A DNA stretch of 64,000 bases from Ga0077527 sp964531455. Lineage in GTDB: Bacteria; Pseudomonadota; Gammaproteobacteria; Burkholderiales; SG8-41. The notes under the pieces were generated by a model, which ran no database searches, was not told the DNA's origin, and saw only the letters and a list, made by a program, of their open reading frames with translations. Each line of letters starts with the position of its first letter. Positions within the stretch are counted from its first letter, which is position 1. Shown one piece after another: positions 17,177-25,384 of the stretch. Made by a program: the position numbers and the translations under genes. The stretch spans positions 34,325 to 98,324 of the forward strand of contig CAZHFZ010000004.1 of NCBI GenBank assembly GCA_964531455.1, given 5' to 3'.

Positions 17177-20047
17177 ATGAATGAATCGGCCCTCGGCGCA
17201 ACCAACGCCGTCGCAGTCTCCGAGCAGGAAATCAGCCGCGACACCCTCCTCGAGAAATATGCCAAGGGCAAGGAAACCAGTATCACCGATGTGCGACGAC
17301 GGGTCGCACGTGCGCTGGCACAGGCCGAAGCCGAAGACCAGCGTGCCCTGTGGGAAAAACGTTTCCTGCAGGCCCAGGAGGAAGGATTCATCCCCGCCGG
17401 CCGCATCAACTCCGCCGCCGGCGTGCAACTCGCGGCCACCCTGATCAACTGCTTTGTCCAACCAGTCGGCGATTCGATCTCCGAGACGGTTGATGGCCGT
17501 CCCGGCATCTATATCGCGCTGCAGGAAGCCGCGGAAACCATGCGTCGCGGCGGCGGCGTCGGTTACGACTTCTCGTCGATCCGCCCCAAGGGCGCCGAAG
17601 TCAAAGGCACCCAGTCCAACGCCAGCGGCCCGGTGTCGTACATGCGTGTATTCGACCGCTCCTGCGAAACCGTTGAATCCGCCGGCTCGCGCCGCGGCGC
17701 ACAGATGGCGGTATTGCGCTGCGACCACCCGGATGTCGAAGACTTCATCCACGCCAAGGACAAGGGCGACCTCACCAACTTCAATATTTCTGTCGGCGTC
17801 ACCGACAGCTTCATGGAAGCCGTGGAGAAGGATCGTGACGTCGAGCTCGTGCACCGCTCCAAGCCCAATGCCAAACAGATGGCGCTGGGCTCCTACCAGC
17901 GCGAAGACGGCCTCTGGGTCTATCGCAAGGTGCCGGCGCGCGATCTGTGGGAACAGGTCATGCACTCGACCTATGACCACGCCGAGCCGGGCATCCTGTT
18001 CATCGATCGCATGAACAAGGACAACAACCTCAATTACTGCGAAACCATCGAGGCGACAAACCCCTGTGCCGAACAGCCGCTGCCGCCGTACGGCTGCTGC
18101 TGTCTGGGTTCAATCGACCTCACCAAGTTCGTCAAGCAACCGTTCCCTGAAAAAGCCGAATTCAATGTCGCCCATGTCGGCGGCAGCGTGGCCGTTGCCA
18201 CGCTCATGCTCGACAACGTGCTCGATGTCACTGCCTGGCCGCTGAAGCAACAACAGGAAGAAGCCGCCAACAAACGCCGCGTCGGCCTCGGCTTTACAGG
18301 TCTGGGTGATGCGCTGATCATGTTGCGCCTGCGCTATGACACACCGGAAGCCCGGCAGATGGCGGCAAAGATTTCCGAAGCCATGCGCGATGCGTCTTAC
18401 CGTGCCTCCGCTGAACTCGCCCGAGAAAAAGGCGCCTTCCCGCTGTTCAACGCCGATCTGTATCTGAGCGGCAGCAGTTTTGCGGCGCGCCTGCCTGAAG
18501 AGATCAAGCAAGTGATCCGCAAAAACGGCATCCGCAACAGCCATTTGCTGTCGATCGCGCCGACCGGCACGATCAGCCTGTCGTTTGCAGACAATGCCTC
18601 CAACGGCATCGAGCCGCCGTTCTCGTGGACCTACACGCGCAAAAAACGCATGCCCGACAACACCATGCGCGAATTCGCCGTGGAAGACCACGCCTGGCGC
18701 CGTTACAAGGCCGAAGGCGGCAATACTGAAAAACTGCCGCCGTGGTTTGTCACTGCACTGGAAATTTCTGCTACCGCACACGAAGAGATGGTTGCTGCGG
18801 TCGCGCCATACGTCGACACCAGCATCTCCAAAACCGTCAATGTGCCGGAAGATTATCCCTACAGCGAATTCCAGGATCTGTATTTCCGCGCATGGAAATC
18901 AGGCTTGAAGGGTCTCGCAACCTACCGCCCGAACAGCATCCTCGGTTCGGTGCTGTCAGTGGAACCGACCAGCAAGGAAAAAGCGCCGCAGGATTTCCGC
19001 GCCGACGACGTCAATCGCCGCATCCAGATCCAGTCGCTGCCGGCACCCGTGCTGGCCAGCCTGCGCTGGCCCGGCCGCCCGTCGATGACCGCGGGCAATC
19101 CGGCCTGGACCTATATGATCGAACACCCGCACGGCGCCTTCGCGGTGTTTGTCGGCCACGTTGAAAGCGAACACAACCACGCCTTCGAAGTCTGGGTGAA
19201 CGGCAGCGAGCAGCCGCGCGGCCTCGGCGCCGTCGCCAAGACGCTGTCGATGGACATGCGCGCCGATGATCCGGGCTGGCTCAAACTCAAGCTCGACTCG
19301 CTGGCCCGCGCCGGGGGCGACGAACCCTTCGACATGGCTTTCCCGCCGCTCGGTGAAGTCAAACGCATGCCCTCGGTGGTTGCCGCCTTCGCCCAGGTCG
19401 TACGCTGGCGCGCCGACCAGTTGGGCGCACTCACATCGCCCGGCGCCGCGCTGTTCGGCCAGTCGGCCACGCCGGTACTTGACGCGATGTTTGCACCGAA
19501 GGAACCCAAGACCGGCACCGACGGCACGATGTCATGGACCGTGGACGTGCTGAATCCGCGCACCGGTGATGACTTTGTGTTGGGCATCAAGGAAATCACG
19601 CTGCCCGACGGCGTCACCCGCCCGTACTCGATGTGGCTCGCCGGTGAATACCCGCGCGCCCTCGACGGCCTGTGCAAGATCCTCTCGCTCGACATGCGCG
19701 TGATGGATCCGGCTTGGATCGGGATGAAATTAAAGAAACTTCTGGAATTTCCGGAACCGCTGGGCGACTTCATGGCTTTCGTGCCGGGCGAACGCAAGCA
19801 GGCCACTTATCCATCGACAGTCGCATATGTCGCAAACCTGATCCTGCACCGCTACGCGATGCTGGGCATCCTCGATCCAAACGGCGCGCCTTTAACGCAG
19901 ATGGGCATTCTTGAAGCACCGGAACGCAGCACCGAGCCGAAAATCATGAAAGGCTCCCGCTGCCCCGAGTGCGGCAATCACACGCTGATCCGCAAGGACG
20001 GCTGTGATTACTGCACGGCTTGCGGCTTTACCGGGACCTGCGGTTAA
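17177..20047 (+). CDS. nrdJ: class II (adenosylcobalamin-dependent) ribonucleoside-diphosphate reductase
   Basis: Reduces ribonucleotides to deoxyribonucleotides with adenosylcobalamin, independently of oxygen. The 956 residues show the substrate-site Cys92 (NCFVQPVGDSI), the radical-site motif NPCAEQPLPPYGCCCLG (Cys297, Glu299), and APTGTISL for phosphate binding. Residues from about 620 to 910 hold two related segments that look like tandem TSCPD-type modules, each with a LSMDMRADDP/LSLDMRVMDP-like stretch. The C-terminus has a four-cysteine motif CPECGN...CDYCTACG that fits the thiol-relay or zinc tail. GAAAGG precedes the start. No cobalamin riboswitch was found upstream; an FNR-like box was. 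Confidence 0.95.
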   Translation: MNESALGATNAVAVSEQEISRDTLLEKYAKGKETSITDVRRRVARALAQAEAEDQRALWEKRFLQAQEEGFIPAGRINSAAGVQLAATLINCFVQPVGDSISETVDGRPGIYIALQEAAETMRRGGGVGYDFSSIRPKGAEVKGTQSNASGPVSYMRVFDRSCETVESAGSRRGAQMAVLRCDHPDVEDFIHAKDKGDLTNFNISVGVTDSFMEAVEKDRDVELVHRSKPNAKQMALGSYQREDGLWVYRKVPARDLWEQVMHSTYDHAEPGILFIDRMNKDNNLNYCETIEATNPCAEQPLPPYGCCCLGSIDLTKFVKQPFPEKAEFNVAHVGGSVAVATLMLDNVLDVTAWPLKQQQEEAANKRRVGLGFTGLGDALIMLRLRYDTPEARQMAAKISEAMRDASYRASAELAREKGAFPLFNADLYLSGSSFAARLPEEIKQVIRKNGIRNSHLLSIAPTGTISLSFADNASNGIEPPFSWTYTRKKRMPDNTMREFAVEDHAWRRYKAEGGNTEKLPPWFVTALEISATAHEEMVAAVAPYVDTSISKTVNVPEDYPYSEFQDLYFRAWKSGLKGLATYRPNSILGSVLSVEPTSKEKAPQDFRADDVNRRIQIQSLPAPVLASLRWPGRPSMTAGNPAWTYMIEHPHGAFAVFVGHVESEHNHAFEVWVNGSEQPRGLGAVAKTLSMDMRADDPGWLKLKLDSLARAGGDEPFDMAFPPLGEVKRMPSVVAAFAQVVRWRADQLGALTSPGAALFGQSATPVLDAMFAPKEPKTGTDGTMSWTVDVLNPRTGDDFVLGIKEITLPDGVTRPYSMWLAGEYPRALDGLCKILSLDMRVMDPAWIGMKLKKLLEFPEPLGDFMAFVPGERKQATYPSTVAYVANLILHRYAMLGILDPNGAPLTQMGILEAPERSTEPKIMKGSRCPECGNHTLIRKDGCDYCTACGFTGTCG

Positions 20048-20077
20048 GTCTTTTCCTGCAGTCCACATAATCGGATG

Positions 20078-20105
20078 ACTACGCGCCACCAAGTTGGCGC
20101 GTAGT
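20078..20105 (+). terminator. hairpin between nrdJ and the rraA-like gene
   Basis: Perfect 11-bp inverted repeat ACTACGCGCCA/TGGCGCGTAGT around a 6-nt loop, 30 nt after the nrdJ stop. The following sequence is AATATCTTCC, only weakly T-rich. It probably ends or attenuates the nrdJ transcript before the next operon. Confidence 0.5.
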
Positions 20106-20134
20106 AATATCTTCCGCTTAACCGGAGGATATTT

Positions 20135-20863
20135 ATGGCAAAGAAAACACTCGGCAAACTGCCGCGCGAAGCCATCCGCATGCTCGATCTGCCGCGCGTC
20201 GCGCCTGAAATCATTGATGGTTTCCGTAACCTCGTTGACCTGACCGGCACACTGTCGGACGCCTGCGACGAACTGGGTCTTGTCGCTGTGATACCGGGTT
20301 ACGTGCTGCCGCCGGTCAACCTCGGCAAACGCATCGTCGGCCCGGCCCTGACCGTGCGCAATATTGCGCATGCCACGCAAATCCACAAAGCCGCCACCGA
20401 CAAAACCAGCGGCCAGGGCGAAACCGAAGCACACAACTTGGCCGAACCCGGCGACGTGCTGGTGATTGAAGGCGTGATGGGCTGCTCCAATATGGGCGGC
20501 CAGTCGGCCACCATCGCCAAACGCCAGGGTTTCATCGGCGCGATTGTTGATGCCACCGTGCGCGATCCTGATCAATACCGCGGCATGGACTGGCCGGTGT
20601 GGTGCAAGGGCTTCACGCCGATCACCGGCAAGTGGCGCATGCAGACGGTTGAAGTCAACGGCACCGTGCAGATCTGCGGCATCCAGGTCAAACCCGGCGA
20701 CATCATCTGCGCCGATGATGCGGGCGTTGCCGTGATCCCGCACGAAAAAGCCGCACTGGTACTGGAGGCTGCCCGCAAGATCGATGCCGGTGATACCAAA
20801 CGCAAGGCCGACATCGATGCCGGCGCCAGCGTTGCGGACCTGATCACCAAAAAATACAAGTAA
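20135..20863 (+). CDS. RraA/HMG-aldolase-family protein
   Basis: Member of the RraA fold family, which includes 4-hydroxy-4-methyl-2-oxoglutarate/oxaloacetate aldolases and the RNase E inhibitor RraA. The 242 residues show the conserved GDVLVIEGVMGCSNMGGQSATIAKRQGFIGAIVDATVRD, whose final Arg-Asp pair is the substrate and metal site of the aldolases, and KPGDIICADDAGVAVIP. Because it heads an apparent operon with a sulfatase and a Bug receptor, a catabolic aldolase or decarboxylase role is more likely than RNase regulation. GGAGG precedes the ATG. Confidence 0.85.
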   Translation: MAKKTLGKLPREAIRMLDLPRVAPEIIDGFRNLVDLTGTLSDACDELGLVAVIPGYVLPPVNLGKRIVGPALTVRNIAHATQIHKAATDKTSGQGETEAHNLAEPGDVLVIEGVMGCSNMGGQSATIAKRQGFIGAIVDATVRDPDQYRGMDWPVWCKGFTPITGKWRMQTVEVNGTVQICGIQVKPGDIICADDAGVAVIPHEKAALVLEAARKIDAGDTKRKADIDAGASVADLITKKYK

Positions 20864-20889
20864 GCAAAATCACTTACCCGGGGGAGACC

Positions 20890-22368
20890 ATGAGCGAAGC
20901 CACCAATCTGATTTTCATCATGTCCGACGAGCACAACAAACGCGTGCTCGGCTGCGCAGGACATCCGATGATCAAAACACCCAACCTGGATGCGCTGGCC
21001 GCCCGCGGCACGCGCTTCACCTCGGCGTATACCAATTGTCCAATCTGCGTGCCGGCGCGTGCGTCGTTCGCCACCGGGCAATATGTGCACAAGATCCGCT
21101 ACTGGGATAATGCCATCGCCTATGACGGCAAGATTCCGACCTGGGGCCACCGTCTGATGGCGCAGGGCCATCACGTCGCCTCCATTGGCAAGCTGCACTA
21201 CCTGGATTCGGAAGCCAAACGTAACGGCTTCGATGAAGAAATCCTGCCGCTGCATATCGTCAACGGCGTCGGTGATCTGCTCGGCCTGATCCGCGAAGAA
21301 CTACCGCGTCGCTCAGGCTCGGCCAATCTTGGCCCCGAAGCCGGCCGCGGCGAATCCGAATACACCAAGTACGACCGCGACATCGCCACCGAAACAATCA
21401 AGTGGCTGAAGACCAAGGCGCCGACATTAAAAGCCAAACCGTGGGCTTTGTATGTCGGGTTTGTTTCACCGCACTTCCCGCTGATCGCGCCGCCGCAGTT
21501 CTATGACATGTATCCGGAAGACGCGGTGCCCTGGCCCAATATGTATGACCACGACCAGCGCCCGCAGCATCCCTTCATCGACGCGATGCGCAAGAGCATG
21601 TGTTACGACGATCCCTTTGATGCGCCGATGGTGCGCCGCGCGATCACCGCCTACTTCGGCCTGACTTCCTTCATGGATGACAACGTCGGCAAGATCCTGC
21701 GCACGCTCGAAGAAACCGGCCTGATGAACAACACCCGCGTGGTGTATTCCTCGGACCATGGCGACAACCTCGGCACCCGCGGCATGTGGGGCAAATCAAC
21801 GATGTACGAAGAATCCGCCGGCATCCCGATGATCATGGCCGGCCCCGGCGTGCCCGCCGGCAATGTCTGCGACACGCCGGTGACTCTGGCTGATGGTTTC
21901 CCGACGTTCATCCACGCGCTTGGCGCAAAATCCAATCCCGATGACGTATCGCTGCCCGGCGTTTCACTGATTGATGTCGCGCAGGGCAAGGTGCCGGCGC
22001 GCACGATCCTCTCCGAATACCACGCCGCGGCTTCAATGTGCGGCGCCTTCATGATCCGTCACGGGCAATGGAAGTACATCCATTACGCTACCGTGCCGCC
22101 GATGCTGTTTGATCTGAAAAATGATCCGGAGGAACGCAAGGATCTCGGCCGCGATCCGGCATACGCCGCGGTCATCGCCGAATGCGAAAAAGCCCTGCGC
22201 AAGGTGGTTGATCCCGAAGCCGCCGACAAACTGGCCAAGGCCGATCAGAAAGCGATGATCAACAAATACGGTGGCGAAGACGCCATACTGAAGCGCGGCA
22301 CCTTCCGTTACTCGCCGCCGCCGGGCAGCAAGGCAGCCTACTTCGAAGCCAACCAGAACAAAAAATAA
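20890..22368 (+). CDS. type I sulfatase / alkaline-phosphatase-superfamily hydrolase
   Basis: Sulfatase-family hydrolase of 492 residues. The formylglycine signature is CVPAR (Cys53, Pro55, Arg57) in the context CPICVPARASFATG. Metal ligands are seen as IMSDEHN at the N-terminus and YSSDHGDNLG in the C-terminal half. No signal peptide is present, so it is predicted cytoplasmic; this resembles choline-sulfatase and phosphonate-monoesterase relatives. The substrate, sulfate or phosphonate ester, cannot be decided. It lies 26 nt after the RraA-like gene and 25 nt before a Bug receptor, implying one transcript. Confidence 0.88.
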   Translation: MSEATNLIFIMSDEHNKRVLGCAGHPMIKTPNLDALAARGTRFTSAYTNCPICVPARASFATGQYVHKIRYWDNAIAYDGKIPTWGHRLMAQGHHVASIGKLHYLDSEAKRNGFDEEILPLHIVNGVGDLLGLIREELPRRSGSANLGPEAGRGESEYTKYDRDIATETIKWLKTKAPTLKAKPWALYVGFVSPHFPLIAPPQFYDMYPEDAVPWPNMYDHDQRPQHPFIDAMRKSMCYDDPFDAPMVRRAITAYFGLTSFMDDNVGKILRTLEETGLMNNTRVVYSSDHGDNLGTRGMWGKSTMYEESAGIPMIMAGPGVPAGNVCDTPVTLADGFPTFIHALGAKSNPDDVSLPGVSLIDVAQGKVPARTILSEYHAAASMCGAFMIRHGQWKYIHYATVPPMLFDLKNDPEERKDLGRDPAYAAVIAECEKALRKVVDPEAADKLAKADQKAMINKYGGEDAILKRGTFRYSPPPGSKAAYFEANQNKK

Positions 22369-22393
22369 CAAGATTCAACCGGAGGAGAAGACG

Positions 22394-23350
22394 ATGCGCA
22401 GAACACTGATGGTGGCGGCGCTGTTCGCCGCCGGACTTGCACAGGCCCAGGGTTATCCGAACAAACCCATCCGCATGATCGTGGCTTCGGCACCGGGCGG
22501 CGCGCCCGACATCCTTGGCCGTGCGATCGCGCAGAAAATGTCCGACAGCCTCGGCCAGCAGGTGGTTGTCGATAACCGAGCTGGCGCCAGCGGCTTGATC
22601 GGCGCCGAGATGGCGGCCAAGGCAACACCCGACGGCTACACGCTGTTCCTCGGCACCACAACGCTGTATGCCATCTTGCCCAATCTGAAAAAGAATCTGC
22701 CCTACGACATCCAGCGCGATTTCGTTTCAGTCACGCAGATTGCCGGCGCCTCCAATGTGCTGGTGGTCAACGCCTCGGTAGCGGCGAAATCGGTTGCTGA
22801 ACTGCTGCAGATTGCAAAGACCAAACCCGGTGCATTGAACTACGCCTCCGCAGGCCGTGGCACGCCGGCCCATCTTGCAGGAGAGATGGTCAACGTACTC
22901 GCCAACGTCAGCATGACCCATGTGCCATACAAGGGCGCGGGTCCGGCACTGATCGATGTGATCGCCGGCCAGGTGCAACTGATCATCACCTCGCCGATTG
23001 CCGCAGGCCCGCATATCAATAGCGGCAAGGTTCGCGCGCTGGCCACGACGGGGGCCAAGCGCAACCCTGCGCTGCCGGACTTGCCGACGGTGGCGGACAC
23101 CCTGCCCGGTTATGAAATCACCCAGTGGTGGGGGCTGTCGCTGCCCGCCAAGACGCCGCGTGCGGTTAGCGGACGCCTGCAGTCCGAAGCAGTGAAAGCG
23201 GTCAACCTCCCGGATGTCCGCGAGCGCATCATCCGCACCGGGGCCGAGCCCGTCGGTGGCACGCCACAGGCTTTTGACGCCCTGATTGCCGCAGAGCAGC
23301 GCCGGCTGGGGGATGTCATCCGCAAAGCCAAAATCACTCTGGAAGACTGA
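22394..23350 (+). CDS. Bug/TctC-type solute receptor (copy 2)
   Basis: Periplasmic binding protein of 318 residues, third gene of the RraA-like/sulfatase unit, with GGAGGAGA before the ATG. A short signal peptide ends at GLAQAQGYP. Family landmarks are KPIRMIVASAPGGAPDILGR, VVDNRAGASGLIGAEMAAK, LNYASAGRGTPAHLAGEM and THVPYKGAGPALIDVIAGQVQL. Context suggests it recognises the compound processed by the two upstream enzymes, possibly a sulfated or branched carboxylate; this is inference. Confidence 0.92.
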   Translation: MRRTLMVAALFAAGLAQAQGYPNKPIRMIVASAPGGAPDILGRAIAQKMSDSLGQQVVVDNRAGASGLIGAEMAAKATPDGYTLFLGTTTLYAILPNLKKNLPYDIQRDFVSVTQIAGASNVLVVNASVAAKSVAELLQIAKTKPGALNYASAGRGTPAHLAGEMVNVLANVSMTHVPYKGAGPALIDVIAGQVQLIITSPIAAGPHINSGKVRALATTGAKRNPALPDLPTVADTLPGYEITQWWGLSLPAKTPRAVSGRLQSEAVKAVNLPDVRERIIRTGAEPVGGTPQAFDALIAAEQRRLGDVIRKAKITLED

Positions 23351-23373
23351 TTTAATACCTTGCAGAAAAAAAG

Positions 23374-23393
23374 TGGGCACCCGAAGGTGCCCA
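23374..23393 (-). terminator. strong hairpin after the sulfatase/Bug unit
   Basis: TGGGCACC/GGTGCCCA, an 8-bp perfect stem with a CGAA loop. A run of seven A precedes it, so the T-run needed for intrinsic termination lies on the minus strand; on the plus strand AAAGGG follows. It may end plus-strand transcription weakly or serve as an mRNA 3'-stability element. Confidence 0.4.
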
Positions 23394-23440
23394 AAGGGAA
23401 TACATGCGTTCGCTCACATTCCACACAGACTGTTGATTTT

Positions 23441-23455
23441 TCGCAACTTTTGCGA
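23441..23455. promoter_or_regulatory. palindrome upstream of oxyR
   Basis: TCGCAA-CTT-TTGCGA is a perfect 6-bp inverted repeat, 67 nt before the oxyR start. It could be an operator for autoregulation or for another regulator; no consensus match is clear. Confidence 0.3.
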
Positions 23456-23521
23456 TTAACCCGCATCATGCAGAATGTTCACTCTTAAATGACTGCAGGT
23501 TTCCGCTAAAGTTCCGACGAA

Positions 23522-24448
23522 ATGACACTCACTGAATTGCGCTATATCGTCGCCGTGGCCCGTGAACGGCATTTCGGCCGTGCAGCCGAAACCTGCTTTG
23601 TCAGCCAACCCACGCTTTCCGTCGCCGTCAAAAAACTGGAAGACGAACTCGGCGTGCAGATTTTCGAACGCGGCCCGGGCGAACTGACCGTCACACCCGC
23701 CGGCAATCGTGTGATTGAACAGGCGCAGCGTGCGCTGGAAGAAGCCGACAAGGTGAAATCCGTTGCAAAATCAACGGCCGACCCGCTGGACGGCGCACTC
23801 AAGCTGGGCGTGATTTTTACCATCGGCCCCTATCTGCTGCCGCAACTGATTCCGATTCTCAGGCGGCGCGCCCCCAAGATGCCTTTGATTCTTGAGGAAA
23901 ATTACACCGCAGTGTTGTCGGAACGGCTGAAACGCGGCGACATCGATGCCGCCATCGTTGCCCTGCCCTTTGATGAACCCGGCATCACCGTTACACCGCT
24001 TTACGACGAGGACTTCGTGGTTGCACTGGCAAAAACCCATGAATGGGCCAAGCGTAAAACCATCTCGTCGGACGCATTGGCGGGCGAAAGCCTGCTTCTG
24101 CTCGGCACCGGCCACTGTTTCCGCGACCAGATCCTCAACGCCTGCCCGTCACTGAACCGTTCCAGCGCGACCCCTGGCTCGCTGCAGAAAACCGTCGAAG
24201 GCTCCTCGCTGGAAACCATACGCCTGATGGTCGCCTCCGGGCTCGGCCTGACCGTATTACCGGCATCCGCGATACCGGCAAAACGCGCGAGCAACGATCT
24301 ACTCACCTACATTCCGTTTACCCGCCCGATCCCCGACCGCCGCGTCGTGCTCGCCTCCCGCTCCAGTTTTCCCCGCGCCGCAGCACTGGATGTCATTCGT
24401 GACGCCATTGCCGCCTGCGCGCTTAACGGCACCGCCGTCGTTAAATAA
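23522..24448 (+). CDS. oxyR: hydrogen-peroxide-sensing LysR-type regulator OxyR
   Basis: Peroxide sensor and transcription regulator. The 308 residues have an N-terminal LysR helix-turn-helix (FGRAAETCFVSQPTLSVAVKKLE) and the regulatory domain. The redox pair is intact: Cys199 and Cys208 in GTGHCFRDQILNAC, at exactly the positions used in the E. coli protein. The genes downstream on the same strand form a peroxide-reducing set, and an OxyR-type operator lies in between. The start at 23522 has only a weak ribosome site but matches the family N-terminus. Confidence 0.95.
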   Translation: MTLTELRYIVAVARERHFGRAAETCFVSQPTLSVAVKKLEDELGVQIFERGPGELTVTPAGNRVIEQAQRALEEADKVKSVAKSTADPLDGALKLGVIFTIGPYLLPQLIPILRRRAPKMPLILEENYTAVLSERLKRGDIDAAIVALPFDEPGITVTPLYDEDFVVALAKTHEWAKRKTISSDALAGESLLLLGTGHCFRDQILNACPSLNRSSATPGSLQKTVEGSSLETIRLMVASGLGLTVLPASAIPAKRASNDLLTYIPFTRPIPDRRVVLASRSSFPRAAALDVIRDAIAACALNGTAVVK

Positions 24449-24487
24449 AATTCAATAAAAACATTGAGTTACAATTCCCCCTAGTTA

Positions 24488-24524
24488 ATAGCTATTTACT
24501 ATTAATGAATTACTAACAATCAAT
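24488..24524 (+). promoter_or_regulatory. predicted OxyR operator before rubrerythrin
   Basis: The region reads ATAG-N7-CTAT-N7-TTAC-N7-CAAT, matching the OxyR motif ATAG-N7-CTAT-N7-ATAG-N7-CTAT at 13 of 16 core positions, with the first half-site perfect. It lies 40 nt after oxyR and 82 nt before the rubrerythrin start. A possible promoter TTGGAT-N18-CAGAAT follows at 24524-24553, placing the operator against the -35 as in OxyR-activated promoters. Confidence 0.6.
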
Positions 24525-24606
24525 TGGATTAATCATCCTCGGATCTCCAGAATGCGACCCATGCGTTGAGAGACGCACAACTTTTCAACCCTCAGGAGAT
24601 CCAAAA

Positions 24607-25077
24607 ATGAAAGCCGAATCCATCACCATCAAGAACATCGAAGCCGCTTTCGCCGGCGAATCCATGGCGCATATCAAATACATGTACTTCGCCAAGATCT
24701 GCCGCGAACAGGGCGACGTTGAAACCGCCAAAGTGTTCGAGGAAACCGCCGCCCAGGAAATTCAGCACGCCTTCGGCCACCTCGACCTGCTTTTCCCGAA
24801 AACCGAATTGACCCCGGGCAAGGCGCTCGACATGGCGATCGCCGGCGAGACCTACGAGTACACCGAAATGTATCCGCAGTTCCGCCACCTCGCCGAGCAG
24901 GAAGGCAATCACGCTGCAGTCAAGGAAATGGACGAGCAGATCGAAGAGTCGAAAGAACACGCTGCCCGCTTCCAGCAAACGCTCGCCAAGGCCGCCAAGC
25001 GCTTCGCAGCACTGGCCAAGGTCGAAGAGCGCCACGCCAACCACTACCGTTCAGTGCGCGCCAAAGTCGCCGCCTGA
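24607..25077 (+). CDS. rubrerythrin-family di-iron peroxidase, lacking a rubredoxin domain
   Basis: Four-helix di-iron protein that reduces H2O2 to water. Ligand motifs are Glu18 (FAGESMA), ExxH at 51-54 (EIQH), Glu81 with ETYEY, and ExxH at 140-143 (EERH). The 156 residues end after the ferritin-like domain, so the FeS4 rubredoxin domain of classical rubrerythrin is absent. A separate rubredoxin gene 33 nt downstream supplies it. CAGGAG precedes the ATG. Probably induced by OxyR through the operator upstream. Confidence 0.92.
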   Translation: MKAESITIKNIEAAFAGESMAHIKYMYFAKICREQGDVETAKVFEETAAQEIQHAFGHLDLLFPKTELTPGKALDMAIAGETYEYTEMYPQFRHLAEQEGNHAAVKEMDEQIEESKEHAARFQQTLAKAAKRFAALAKVEERHANHYRSVRAKVAA

Positions 25078-25110
25078 TCAATCAACCAAACACTTAAAGG
25101 AGAAATACAC

Positions 25111-25293
25111 ATGGCAATCGAATTTCGTAAATGGGAATGTATCGTCTGTGGTTATGTATACGACGAAGCCGCCGGTGATCCGGAACACGGCATCAAGGCC
25201 GGCACGCGCTGGGAAGACATCCCGGAAAACTGGGAATGCCCGGAGTGCGGCGTCGCCAAAGCCGACTTTGAAATGGTGCTGAAAGCCGCGTAA
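25111..25293 (+). CDS. rubredoxin
   Basis: A 60-residue FeS4 electron carrier with the two Cys pairs CIVCGYVYDEAAGDPEHGI and CPECGVAKADFE, typical spacing, and the conserved GxxWEDIPENWECP. It probably passes electrons from the flavoprotein encoded at 26307 to rubrerythrin. A strong ribosome site (AAAGGAGAA) lies before the ATG. A GNRA-capped hairpin follows the gene. Confidence 0.96.
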   Translation: MAIEFRKWECIVCGYVYDEAAGDPEHGIKAGTRWEDIPENWECPECGVAKADFEMVLKAA

Positions 25294-25306
25294 CAAACTG
25301 CAACAA

Positions 25307-25330
25307 GCACCCGCCGGCAACGGCGGGTGC
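25307..25330 (+). terminator. GCAA-tetraloop hairpin after rubredoxin
   Basis: A perfect 10-bp stem GCACCCGCCG/CGGCGGGTGC closed by a GCAA tetraloop, between rubredoxin and the ZIP gene. No T-run follows (ATCGAATAC), so it is more likely a partial terminator or a stabiliser of the rubrerythrin-rubredoxin mRNA than a full stop. Confidence 0.5.
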
Positions 25331-25384
25331 ATCGAATACAAACCGTAATTTTCAGTAGTTCATGTATGGCATCAGGAGACCACA

